In this document: positions 1-6,991 of the stretch, piece after piece | Position numbering within the stretch: the stretch's first letter is position 1 | Layout: each line of letters begins with the position of its first letter | Assembly: GCA_030044105.1 (NCBI GenBank) | Contig: JASHWL010000130.1 | Coordinates: 1 to 7,521 of the forward strand | Length of the DNA: 7,521 nucleotides | Source: Thermoplasmata archaeon | Lineage (GTDB): Archaea; Thermoplasmatota; Thermoplasmata; Lutacidiplasmatales; UBA184 | Direction of reading: 5' to 3' | The notes under the pieces: model-generated | What the model was told of the DNA's origin: nothing | The model's input: only the letters and a program-made list of their open reading frames with translations | The model's database searches: none | Translations under genes and position numbers: made by a program

Positions 1-2317
1 GGCCATAGCTCTTGCCGGCGAGCACGATCAGCGGGACCTGCTCCGCGCGGTAGCGCTCGGCCGCCGCGAACACGGTCATCTCCTCGCCGACGGGCAGATG
101 GAGGGTGAGCCCGCCCTCCTTCGGGGCGACGAGTTCGTTCTTCAGCCGCACGTTGGCGAACGTGCCGCGGATCATGACCTCGTGGTGGCCGCGGCGCGTG
201 CCGTAGGTGTTGAACTCGGCGACCGGGACCCCGTGCGCGATCAGCCACTGGCCGGCGGGCGTGCGCTCGGGGATCTCCCCGGCCGGCGAGATGTGGTCGG
301 TCGAGACGCGATCGCCGAGCGCGAGCAGGGCGCGCGCTCCCTCGACGAGCGTGCCGTCCTTCGGGAGCCAGGGAGGCGGGAGCTGGAGGTACGGCGCCTT
401 CGCGAGGTACGTGGAGTCCGCCTGCCACGGATACTCGAGCCCCGTGGGGACGTTCAGCGCCTCCCAGTGCGGGTCCCCGACCTCGATCGCGCGATACTTC
501 ACGGCGAACATCTCGGGCTCGAGGCACTGCTCGACGACCCGGCGCACCTCTTCCGGGTCGGGCCAGAGGTCCTTCAGGAAGACCTCCGCGCCGGACGGCG
601 TGCGGCCGAGGGGCTCGGACGTCAGGTCGATGTCGATGCGGCCCGCGATCGCGTAGGCGACCACGAGCATCGGGGAGGCGAGGTACGCGGCCCGCGTGTC
701 GATGTTGATGCGGGCGTCGAAGTTCCGGTTCCCGCTCAGCACCGCGGCGACGTAGAGATCGGAGTCGCGGACCTGCTGGGAGACCGCCGGGATCAGCGGG
801 CCGGAGTTCCCGATGCAGGTCGTGCAGCCGTAGCCGACGAGCGCGAAGCCGAGCCGGGCCAGCGGCTCCGAGAGGCCGGCGCGGTCGAGGTAGGCCGTGA
901 CGACCTTCGAGCCGGGGGCGAGGGAGGTCTTCACGTACGGCGGGACCGAGAGCCCCTTCTCCAGCGCCCGCTTCGCCAGGAGCCCCGCCCCCACCATGAC
1001 CGCGGGGTTCGAGGTGTTCGTGCAGCTCGTGATCGCCGCGATCACCACGGAGCCGTCCCGGACCGCCAGCTTCGGATCGGCGGGGGCGGGGGTCGCGGGG
1101 GCCGGCCGGCCGCGACGGTAGGCGTCGCGCGCCGCGTGGAACGCGGGGGGGGCGTCCGCGACGCGGACGCTCTCGTCCGGGTTCCGGGGACCGGCGATCG
1201 TGGGGACGATCGTCCCGAGGTCGATCTGGACCAGGTCGTCGTAGTCGATCGCGCCGCGCTCCGCGGACCCCCACAGGCCCGCCGCCCGGGCGTACGCCTC
1301 GACGCGGGCCACGTGCTCCGGGTCGCGCCCCGTGCCGAGCAGGTAGGCGATCGTCGCCTCGTCGATCGGGAAGAAGGCGGCGGTCGCCCCGTACTCCGGG
1401 CACATGTTCGAGATCGTCGCGCGGTCGGGGACGGAGAGGAGCGTCACGCCGGGCCCGAAGAACTCGACGAACCGGTCCACGACGCCCTTCTCGCGGAGCG
1501 TCCGCGTGACCGTGAGGACGAGATCGGTCGCGGTCGCACCCCGCGGGAGGGTCCCGGAGAGCTCGACCCCGACCACCGAGGGCGGGCCGAGGAAGAACGG
1601 CTCGCCGAGCATGACCGCCTCGGCCTCGATGCCCCCGACGCCCCAGCCGAGGACGGAGACCCCGTTGACCATCGGGGTGTGCGAGTCGGTCCCGATCACC
1701 GTGTCGGGAAACGCGACCGCCGCCCCGTCCGTCCCGCGGACCGTGACCACCGAGGCGAGGTGCTCGAGGTTGACCTGGTGGCAGATGCCGTTCCCCGGCG
1801 GGACGATCCGTTCGTTCCGGTACGCGCCCTTCGCCCAGCGCAGGAAGCGGTAGCGCTCCCCGTTGCGCTCGTACTCCCGGTCCAGGTTGATCCGCAGCGA
1901 CCCCGCGGAACCGAAGCTGTCGACTTGGACGGAGTGGTCGACGATCAGGTCGACCGGGACGATCGGATTGACGCGCGTGGCCGGGAGCCCGCGGGCCACC
2001 ACGGCGTCCCGGAGGACGCTCAGGTCGACGAGGACCGGCACGCCGGTGAAATCCTGCAACAGGATGCGCTCGGGGTAGTAGGCGATCTCCGCATCGGGAT
2101 TGGTCGGAGCCCCGTTGGCGATCGCGACGACGGTGGCGAGGTCGCCGCGCGACGGGTCGTGGTGGCGGAGCACGTTCTCCAGGAGCACGCGCACCGTCCG
2201 CGGCCGCCGCGCGTAGCGGGCCGGGTCGACCCCGGGGAGACGTTCGGGGTGGTAGATCAGCGCGCGGGTGCTCCCGAGGGGGGTCGACTCGGCCGTGGCG
2301 GGGATCGAGGGGCTCAC
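1..2317 (-). CDS. acnA: Aconitate hydratase, AcnA type; C-terminus beyond the left edge
   Basis: This enzyme interconverts citrate and isocitrate through cis-aconitate in the cytosolic TCA cycle, using a [4Fe-4S] cluster. The 772 codons present are open without a stop. Visible motifs are DSHTPMVNG (D211-S212-H213), VLGWGVGGIEAEAVMLG just after it, SCTNTSNP with C432, and GYGCTTCIGNSG with C498 and C501. These three cysteines are the cluster ligands and sit exactly three residues before C435, C501 and C504 of E. coli AcnA. The swivel domain begins with DRVSTDHISPAG and NTYGTRRGHHEVM. The sequence ends at VLAGKSYG, just before the expected GSGSSRDW catalytic loop, so roughly 115-120 residues are missing compared with the usual length of about 890. 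The start is GTG at 2317: an in-frame TGA lies five codons upstream and the N-terminus aligns well from there. A GGTGA lies about 15 nt upstream, which is rather far. The gene is downstream of, and in the same direction as, the regulator. Nothing looks broken. Confidence 0.97.
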   Translation of the reverse strand, partial: MSPSIPATAESTPLGSTRALIYHPERLPGVDPARYARRPRTVRVLLENVLRHHDPSRGDLATVVAIANGAPTNPDAEIAYYPERILLQDFTGVPVLVDLSVLRDAVVARGLPATRVNPIVPVDLIVDHSVQVDSFGSAGSLRINLDREYERNGERYRFLRWAKGAYRNERIVPPGNGICHQVNLEHLASVVTVRGTDGAAVAFPDTVIGTDSHTPMVNGVSVLGWGVGGIEAEAVMLGEPFFLGPPSVVGVELSGTLPRGATATDLVLTVTRTLREKGVVDRFVEFFGPGVTLLSVPDRATISNMCPEYGATAAFFPIDEATIAYLLGTGRDPEHVARVEAYARAAGLWGSAERGAIDYDDLVQIDLGTIVPTIAGPRNPDESVRVADAPPAFHAARDAYRRGRPAPATPAPADPKLAVRDGSVVIAAITSCTNTSNPAVMVGAGLLAKRALEKGLSVPPYVKTSLAPGSKVVTAYLDRAGLSEPLARLGFALVGYGCTTCIGNSGPLIPAVSQQVRDSDLYVAAVLSGNRNFDARINIDTRAAYLASPMLVVAYAIAGRIDIDLTSEPLGRTPSGAEVFLKDLWPDPEEVRRVVEQCLEPEMFAVKYRAIEVGDPHWEALNVPTGLEYPWQADSTYLAKAPYLQLPPPWLPKDGTLVEGARALLALGDRVSTDHISPAGEIPERTPAGQWLIAHGVPVAEFNTYGTRRGHHEVMIRGTFANVRLKNELVAPKEGGLTLHLPVGEEMTVFAAAERYRAEQVPLIVLAGKSYG

Positions 2318-2391
2318 GGTCGCCCGAGCCAGTCACCCTTCTTGGGCTCTTTGGCTCCGCGCCCCCGCGACCGGCCCGGCGCGGCGCGGCT

Positions 2392-2422
2392 CGAGGGCCG
2401 AACCCGAGGCCTCCCGCCCTCG
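2392..2422. repeat. Imperfect inverted repeat between regulator and acnA
   Basis: CGAGGG at 2392-2397 and CCCTCG at 2417-2422 are perfect 6-bp complements with a 19-nt spacer, which itself contains GGCC and GGCCTC pieces. It lies 23 bp past the regulator stop and 75 bp before the acnA start. It could be part of a terminator hairpin or chance pairing in very GC-rich DNA. No T-tract follows on the minus strand. The rest of the 127-bp gap shows no clear TATA box, although the 25 nt before the GGTGA near acnA are relatively A-rich on the minus strand. Confidence 0.2.
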
Positions 2423-2444
2423 CGCGTCCGACCGGTGGCCCGGC

Positions 2445-2990
2445 TCACCGCGGGCCGGCCGCCTCGTCGTGCACGCTCCGCCACATCTCCTTCAGTCGTT
2501 CGGAGGAGAGGTCGCGGAAGCGCACGTCGATCCGCAGCTGCGTGCCGTGGACCTCCACGGTGAGCTCCTCGAGCAGGCTCCGGTAGAGCTCGACGCGCTT
2601 GCCGTCCGAGCTGATCACGCTGCGCTGGACGCCGACCAGGCCGATCTCGGCCAGCTCGTGGAGCTTGCGGTAGAGGGTGCTCTGGGGCATCCGGTTCGAC
2701 AGCTGGATCTCCTGGGCGGACCGCGGGCCGTCGCTCAGCCGCAGGACGATCTCCCGCGCCCACCGGTCCCCGAGCGCCTCGAGGATGCGCTCCTTGCGCT
2801 CGTTCGAGCAGAGCGCGATCCCGCCGCTGATCGGGAGGACCGGCTCCGCAGAACGCATCCGGAAGACGGCGGTCTCGACCGGCCCGACCGGCACCGGCGG
2901 ATCTCCCGGGACCTCCGCTCCGGGCGCTACGGACTCGCCCGCACCGCCGGGACCGGTCCGAGCCAGGGGAGCTGCTCGTCCGTTCCCCAT
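2445..2990 (-). CDS. Winged helix-turn-helix transcriptional regulator (ArsR-like), target unknown
   Basis: This is a probable DNA-binding regulator of 181 residues. The core runs from about residue 62 (NERKERILEALGDRWAREI) through a helix-turn-helix at about 88-118 (the recognition helix is probably in MPQSTLYRKLHELAEIGLV) to a wing at about 122-138 (SSDGKRVELY). A short tail with alternating hydrophobic residues (VEVHGTQLRIDVRF) and a last helix follow and may make the dimer. This is the layout of ArsR-like archaeal regulators. There are no CBS domains, so it is not the archaeal thiamine regulator ThiR, and no obvious ligand or metal site: the only cysteine is C61. Residues 1-55 are rich in Gly, Pro and Ala and look disordered. 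The true start could therefore be Met45 (ATG at 2858), giving 137 residues. The ATG at 2990 is preferred because a GGGAGG lies 11 nt upstream, though it is buried in a perfect hairpin. The gene sits between the thiamine operon and acnA on the same strand. Its target cannot be read from the sequence. Confidence 0.85.
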   Translation of the reverse strand: MGNGRAAPLARTGPGGAGESVAPGAEVPGDPPVPVGPVETAVFRMRSAEPVLPISGGIALCSNERKERILEALGDRWAREIVLRLSDGPRSAQEIQLSNRMPQSTLYRKLHELAEIGLVGVQRSVISSDGKRVELYRSLLEELTVEVHGTQLRIDVRFRDLSSERLKEMWRSVHDEAAGPR

Positions 2991-3001
2991 CGGTGACTAT
3001 C

Positions 3002-3022
3002 CCTCCCGCCGTGGGCGGGAGG
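3002..3022 (-). promoter_or_regulatory. Perfect 9-bp hairpin covering the regulator's Shine-Dalgarno sequence
   Basis: CCTCCCGCC and GGCGGGAGG are perfect complements separated by only three bases. On the minus-strand RNA the 3' arm holds GGGAGG, which is 11 nt before the ATG at 2990 and is the only good ribosome-binding site for that start. Folding would hide it. The same palindrome could be a protein-binding operator, for example for self-repression by the regulator just downstream. It could also be a stem ending the thiamine operon, but no T-run follows, which argues against a classic terminator. The rest of the 158-bp gap (2991-3148) shows no other clear signal. Confidence 0.5.
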
Positions 3023-3148
3023 ACCCCGAACGGGGCGGCCGATCGCGACGACGGACCCCCGTCCGCCTCGCCGATCGCCCGGCCTGGCAGTCCGCGGCCC
3101 TCCCGGATAGCTCGGACACCGTGCGGCCCGCGGAGGTCGTAGGCCCCC

Positions 3149-4177
3149 TTAGAGGTTCCCACGTTCGAAATCCGAGCCGGTCCGAGACGCGACCCCATCT
3201 TCGAGGTCCCGGTCCGAGGAGGAGACGTGGCGCGACCGCGTCCACCGCCCGAAGGCGGTCCGCCCGATCGGGGGCGCGTCCCCCTCGGCCGAGCGCGACT
3301 CGAGCAGCGTTCCGTCGGGGCTCTGGACGATGGTGGACCGCTCCCGGCCCACCCAGCCGCGGGCCGTCACGACGACCGGAAGGCCCGGCGGATCGGACGC
3401 TATCGTCAGGTCCGCGGGGTGCACGGCCTCGGGGCCCGAGCGTCCCGGGACGACGTTGTACCCGAGGAAGCGGGCGCTGCGCTCGGTCTCGGGCTGCGCG
3501 TACACGCGCTCGGGCGGACCCACCTCGCCGAGCGTCCCCTCGAAGAGGAGTCCGACCCGGTCGCCCAGGAACAGCCCCTCCTCCCGATCGTGGGTCACGT
3601 GGATGGCGGCGGTGCCGGTCGCCCGGAGCACGCCCCGGAACTCCGCGCGGAGCGAGGCCCGCAGCTCGACGTCGATCGACGCGAACGGCTCGTCCAGGAG
3701 CACGAGGCGGGGCCGGGCGGCGAGCGTCCTCGCGAGCGCGACGCGCTGGCGCTCGCCGCCCGAGAGCGCGTCCGCCGCCCGATCCTCGAACCCCTCGAGG
3801 TGGAGGAGCGCGAGCAGGCGGCCGACCTCGTCCTCGAGCTCCGCCCGGGGTCGGCGCTGGAGGAGCGGGGCGTAGGCCACGTTCTCGTAGACCGTGCGGT
3901 GGGGGAACAGCGCGGGGTCCTGGAACATCATCCCGATCCCGCGTCGGTGCGCCGGGACCCGGGTCACGTCGGTCCCGGCGAGCTCGATGCGACCGGCGGT
4001 CGGGCGCTCGAGACCCGCGATCACGCGGAGCAGCGTGGTCTTCCCGCTGCCGTTCGGCCCGAGCAGCACGAAGTACTCCCGATCCCCGACGTCGAGGGAG
4101 ATCCCGCGGAGGACGGGCCGATCGGCCCACGAGGCGGAGACCCCGACGACCCGGAGCCGCGGACTAGAGCTCGACAC
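3149..4177 (-). CDS. thiQ: Thiamine ABC transporter ATPase, ThiQ-like with C-terminal TOBE-like extension
   Basis: This cytoplasmic ATPase would drive thiamine/TPP import through ThiP. All nucleotide-binding motifs are intact: Walker A GPNGSGKTT at 40-48, Q-loop with Q86 (MFQDPALFPH), signature LSGGERQR at 138-145, Walker B LVLLDEP at 158-164 with D162 and catalytic E163, D-loop SID at 167-169, and switch H196. At 342 residues it is about 110 longer than E. coli ThiQ (about 232). The extra part begins near residue 237 (FLGYNVVPG, then VHPADLTI), resembling the TOBE region of PotA/FbpC/MalK-type ATPases. The last 30 or so residues are polar and probably disordered. The start is GTG at 4177, overlapping the thiP stop by 14 nt, which implies translational coupling. 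Without its neighbours it could be read as an iron, putrescine or sulfate importer ATPase; the ThiB-like partner and TPP riboswitch point to thiamine. Confidence 0.92.
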   Translation of the reverse strand: MSSSSPRLRVVGVSASWADRPVLRGISLDVGDREYFVLLGPNGSGKTTLLRVIAGLERPTAGRIELAGTDVTRVPAHRRGIGMMFQDPALFPHRTVYENVAYAPLLQRRPRAELEDEVGRLLALLHLEGFEDRAADALSGGERQRVALARTLAARPRLVLLDEPFASIDVELRASLRAEFRGVLRATGTAAIHVTHDREEGLFLGDRVGLLFEGTLGEVGPPERVYAQPETERSARFLGYNVVPGRSGPEAVHPADLTIASDPPGLPVVVTARGWVGRERSTIVQSPDGTLLESRSAEGDAPPIGRTAFGRWTRSRHVSSSDRDLEDGVASRTGSDFERGNL

Positions 4178-5813
4178 GGCGCCCTCCGAGCGCGAGCCCG
4201 CCGAATACCGCGAGGCTGAGGAGGAGCAGGAGGCCGGCGGCGGCGTCGGCCACCGCGACCAGCCGGGTGTTCGACAGGTCGTAGAGCAGCACGGGCAAGG
4301 TCGTGAACGCGGGAGTGACGAGGAAGTACGTCGCGGTGAACTCCCCGAGCCCGAGCGCGAACGCGAACAGCGCGGCGGTCACGAGCCCCTCGCGCACGCG
4401 CGGGAGGTCCGCGTCCACGAACGCGCCCCACGGGCTCGCGCCCAGCGTCCGCGCCGCGTCGCGCTCTTCGGGGGGCAGCGACGCGAGCGGCAGCGCGAGG
4501 CTCTGGAGCGCGAGCGGCAGCGCGAGCACGGCCTGGCTGACGATGACGAGGGCCCAGACGGTCGACACGCCGCCGAGGAGCGGGCGCCAGAACTCGGCGA
4601 GCCCGAAGGCGAGGACGACGGGCGAGATCAGCAGGGGGACGAACAGCACGAGCCCGAGGCCGCGTGCGGCCCGGGGTCGGCGGGCCGTGGCGAAGCCGGC
4701 GAGCACGCCGAGGACGAGGGCGATCGACGCGGCCACGGTCGCGAAGAAGAGCGTGTTCGCGACCGCGCCGCCGACGCCGATGCCGAGCCGCGCCTCGGTC
4801 GCCGGCGAGAACAGGGCACCCCACGCGGCGCCCGCCCCGCCGCCCCCGATCGGCTGCAGGGTCCGCACGAGGACGGACGCGAGCAGCGCCACGACCCCCG
4901 CCAGGACCGCGACCGTCTCGGCGGCCAGCGCGATGACGACCGGGCTCCGCCAGCGGGGGCGGCGGGGCGCGGACGCGCGGCGCCCGGGGAGGCCACGCAG
5001 ACGCCCGAGCACCCCGAGGTAGGCCAGGGTCGGAAGGGCGAAGAGGGCGACCATCGCGACCGAGAGCACTCCCGCCGCGGTGGGGTCCAGTCCGTAGGTG
5101 TCGAGGAACCAGACCTGCGCCTCGACCGTGTAGCAGCCGGGGCCGCACAGGAGCAGCGGCGGGGCGAACGAGAGCGCGGAGAACAGGAAGGTGAGCAGCC
5201 CGCCGGCGATCGCGCCGACCCAGCTCGGCCGGGCCCAGACGTCGAGGTACGCGCGCGCCGGGGAGCCGCCGAGCGTCGCGACCGTCTCCTCGAGCTCGAC
5301 CGCGCTGCCCTCCACGCCGGCGGCGGTCAGCAGGAGCACGATCGGCACGTTGAACAGCAGGTTGGCGACGACGATCCCCGGGACGCCGTGGCCGAGGACC
5401 CCGAGCGACGGCCAGGCGCTCGAGAGGAGCCCCGCGGGGCCGAACAGGTCGAGCACGCCGAACACCACCACGAGGCTCGGCAGCAGGAACGGCACCAGCA
5501 GGAACGAGCGCACGGCCGAGCGCCCCGGCCAGTCGTACCGACCGAGGAACACCCCGGCGGGGTAGCCGATCGCCACGGCGAGCGCGGCCGACCAGCCCGC
5601 CTGCGTGAGCGAGTTCGCGACCGCGCGGACGTTCTCGGGGTTCGTCAGGATCGCCCGGACACCGGCCATCCCGCCCGCCGAGGCGACCGAGGTGGCGAAC
5701 AGCAGGCCCACCGGCACGAGCGCGAACGCGACGACGAAGCCGAGGACCGGCAGGAGGAACGCGAGCGACGGCAGGGCCCGCCGCACGCTCACGACGGAAC
5801 GAGCGCGAGCCAT
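4164..5813 (-). CDS. thiP: Thiamine ABC transporter permease, fused two-half ThiP type
   Basis: This membrane channel would move thiamine/TPP inward. The 549-residue product matches E. coli ThiP (536). It consists of two tandem permease halves of about six membrane helices each. Each half has the cytoplasmic EAA loop that docks on the ATPase: ELEETVATLGGSPARAYLDV at about 174-193, and ERDAARTLGASPWGAFVDAD at about 450-469. The halves are joined by a basic, Pro-rich linker around 270-290 (RLRGLPGRRASAPRRPRWRS). The open frame extends upstream to 5951, but that part is antisense-like Arg/Pro-rich sequence inside thiB, so ATG at 5813 was chosen; it overlaps thiB by 25 nt. A second candidate is GTG at 5792, whose GTGA overlaps the thiB stop TGA and would give 542 residues, a classic coupled start. 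The family also includes FbpB/AfuB-like ferric permeases; specificity is inferred from ThiB and the riboswitch. Confidence 0.93.
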   Translation of the reverse strand: MARARSVVSVRRALPSLAFLLPVLGFVVAFALVPVGLLFATSVASAGGMAGVRAILTNPENVRAVANSLTQAGWSAALAVAIGYPAGVFLGRYDWPGRSAVRSFLLVPFLLPSLVVVFGVLDLFGPAGLLSSAWPSLGVLGHGVPGIVVANLLFNVPIVLLLTAAGVEGSAVELEETVATLGGSPARAYLDVWARPSWVGAIAGGLLTFLFSALSFAPPLLLCGPGCYTVEAQVWFLDTYGLDPTAAGVLSVAMVALFALPTLAYLGVLGRLRGLPGRRASAPRRPRWRSPVVIALAAETVAVLAGVVALLASVLVRTLQPIGGGGAGAAWGALFSPATEARLGIGVGGAVANTLFFATVAASIALVLGVLAGFATARRPRAARGLGLVLFVPLLISPVVLAFGLAEFWRPLLGGVSTVWALVIVSQAVLALPLALQSLALPLASLPPEERDAARTLGASPWGAFVDADLPRVREGLVTAALFAFALGLGEFTATYFLVTPAFTTLPVLLYDLSNTRLVAVADAAAGLLLLLSLAVFGGLALGGRRVEL

Positions 5814-6949
5814 TGCTGGATCCAACCGGGAAGGTCCGACGGCACGTCGGCCGGCGGCAGGTCCGGGTTCAGGGGCACGATGCTCGCCGGGTCGATCGCC
5901 GCGGCGTAGACGGAGGGGATCGGGGTCGTGTCGTTCGCGGGGTACTCCCACTCGTTCAGCGGGATCTCATCCTGGACCGTTCCGTTCAGGAACCAGTTCT
6001 CGAACTCCTCGTCCAGCCCGAGCTCGTGCGTCCCGTTGACGATCCCGATCCCGTAGATCGTGCGCCAGCCGTACGGGGTGCCGTTCCACCAGGAGACCGT
6101 CGAGTTGAACGTCCCGGCCTCTCCGTACGCGGCGGCGTAGGCCGGGTCGGTGGAGTAGCTGACGACCATCGGCGGGTTCCCCGAGGTGGCGGAGAACTCC
6201 GCGAAGGCGTCGCCCCAGCTGGTCGCCGGGGTTGGCAGCCCCTCGTTCCACACCCGGGACCAGAACGTCGTCCAGCTCTGGTGGAGGACCTGGGTGTAGT
6301 ACTCGATCTGCCAGACCAGGAACTCCTCCCCGGTGATGTCGAACTCCGGGTTCTCAGTGAGCAGGCCCTGCGCCCAGGTGGCGTTGCTCGTGAAGTCGGG
6401 GAACGTCGCGTTCGCCACCGCGCCCCCGGTCGCGGCCGCGAACGAGGCGTTGTAGTCGATGGCGAGGTACCCGTACTCGTACGGGACCGCTGCGTCGCCC
6501 GGGCTCAGCTCGCTGACGAGCGACCCCGGGACGTCCACGAGGGCCGGAGGCCGGTACGGGATCAGCAGGTGGTCCGCGGCGGCGACGGGCGCGGTGAGCT
6601 CGTCGAGCCCGATCACGAGGTCCGCGGCGGGCGAGCTCTGCTGCTGGAGGAGCGTGCCGACCAGGGTGCCCGCCGGGCACTCGACCTCGATCCGCACGTG
6701 GTGCGCCGTGGCGAACGTGCCGAACACGGTGGAGAACGCCGGCGCGCCGCAGTTCGCGCCTCCGAACAGGCTCGCGTAGGTGTAGATCACGAGCGTCGGC
6801 TCCCCGTTGGGCGGGAGGTTGGCCTCGTACTCGTAGACCCCGAACGCGGCGACCGCCACGATCACGACGACGGCGATCGCGAGGACCGCCCGGCCCACGC
6901 GGCCGGGGCGACGCAAGCGATGTGCGCTCGGGTCCGATGCCCCGCTCAC
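5789..6949 (-). CDS. thiB: Thiamine-binding protein ThiB (TbpA-like), membrane-anchored
   Basis: This extracytoplasmic receptor should bind thiamine, TMP or TPP and deliver it to ThiP. The 386 residues start with a basic stretch (RLRRPGRVGR, 11-20) and one hydrophobic helix (about 21-38). No lipobox Cys follows, so it is probably held by an N-terminal membrane anchor facing outward. Similarity to E. coli TbpA runs throughout: LVIYTYASLFGG (53-64), LVIGLDE (111-117), VPYEYGYLAIDYN (155-167), SWGDAFAEF (244-252), SYSTDPAY (264-271) and IPLNEWEYPA (329-338). From memory of TbpA, W245, Y265, Y271 and W334 match its ligand-site W197, Y215, Y221 and W280. C67 and C91 could form a disulfide. Eight N-X-S/T sequons lie between 167 and 339. 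The start is GTG at 6949; its GGAGGG sits only 1-2 nt upstream, unusually close. The next in-frame start candidates are TTG at codon 12 and GTG at codon 18. It is the first gene of the riboswitch-controlled operon. Confidence 0.93.
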   Translation of the reverse strand: MSGASDPSAHRLRRPGRVGRAVLAIAVVVIVAVAAFGVYEYEANLPPNGEPTLVIYTYASLFGGANCGAPAFSTVFGTFATAHHVRIEVECPAGTLVGTLLQQQSSPAADLVIGLDELTAPVAAADHLLIPYRPPALVDVPGSLVSELSPGDAAVPYEYGYLAIDYNASFAAATGGAVANATFPDFTSNATWAQGLLTENPEFDITGEEFLVWQIEYYTQVLHQSWTTFWSRVWNEGLPTPATSWGDAFAEFSATSGNPPMVVSYSTDPAYAAAYGEAGTFNSTVSWWNGTPYGWRTIYGIGIVNGTHELGLDEEFENWFLNGTVQDEIPLNEWEYPANDTTPIPSVYAAAIDPASIVPLNPDLPPADVPSDLPGWIQQWLALVPS

Positions 6950-6950
6950 A

Positions 6951-6973
6951 CCCTCCGCGGGTCCGCCGAGAGG
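6951..6973 (-). promoter_or_regulatory. Shine-Dalgarno-sequestering hairpin (riboswitch expression platform)
   Basis: In the thiB leader RNA, CCUCU (6973-6969) can pair with GGAGG (6956-6952), the ribosome-binding site of thiB. CGG (6968-6966) can continue with CCG (6960-6958), leaving C6957 bulged and a 5-nt loop. This is an eight-pair stem with one G-U that hides the ribosome-binding site. The 5' arm can instead pair with the aptamer: CCUCUC (6973-6968) with GAGAGG (7057-7052), or GAACCUC (6976-6970) with GAGGUUC (7049-7043). Pairing was worked out by eye; the switching role is inferred. Confidence 0.55.
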
Positions 6974-6991
6974 TTCCCTAGATGCCGCATT

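Noticed and set aside
98..2563. Long plus-strand open frame of 821 codons, with several shorter plus-strand frames inside it
   Set aside because: It is antisense to aconitase, whose minus-strand frame carries all family motifs. The translation is Arg/Asp/Gly-rich, low in complexity and without a recognisable domain, as expected for shadow frames at this GC content.
3002..3022. Intrinsic terminator for the thiamine operon
   Set aside because: The stem is strong but no T-run follows on the minus strand, and it lies 127 bp past the ATPase stop and right at the next gene's ribosome-binding site. A regulatory role for that gene fits better.
2314..3198. Minus-strand open frame of 294 codons overlapping the regulator in another frame
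   Set aside because: The overlapping frame 2445-2990 has a coherent winged-helix fold; this one is Arg/Gly/Pro-rich with no pattern and overlaps both neighbours.
2997..4130. Minus-strand open frame of 377 codons overlapping the ATPase
   Set aside because: It is a frame-shifted shadow of the ATPase gene, which has every ABC motif in its own frame.
3894..5909. Plus-strand open frame of 671 codons antisense to thiP and the 5' part of thiQ
   Set aside because: The Glu/Arg/Gly-rich translation has no domain, and the opposite strand encodes clear permease and ATPase motifs.
5814..5951. N-terminal extension of thiP to the upstream start at 5951
   Set aside because: The extra 46 residues are Arg/Pro/Asp-rich, lie wholly within the thiB coding region and precede a normal ThiP start.
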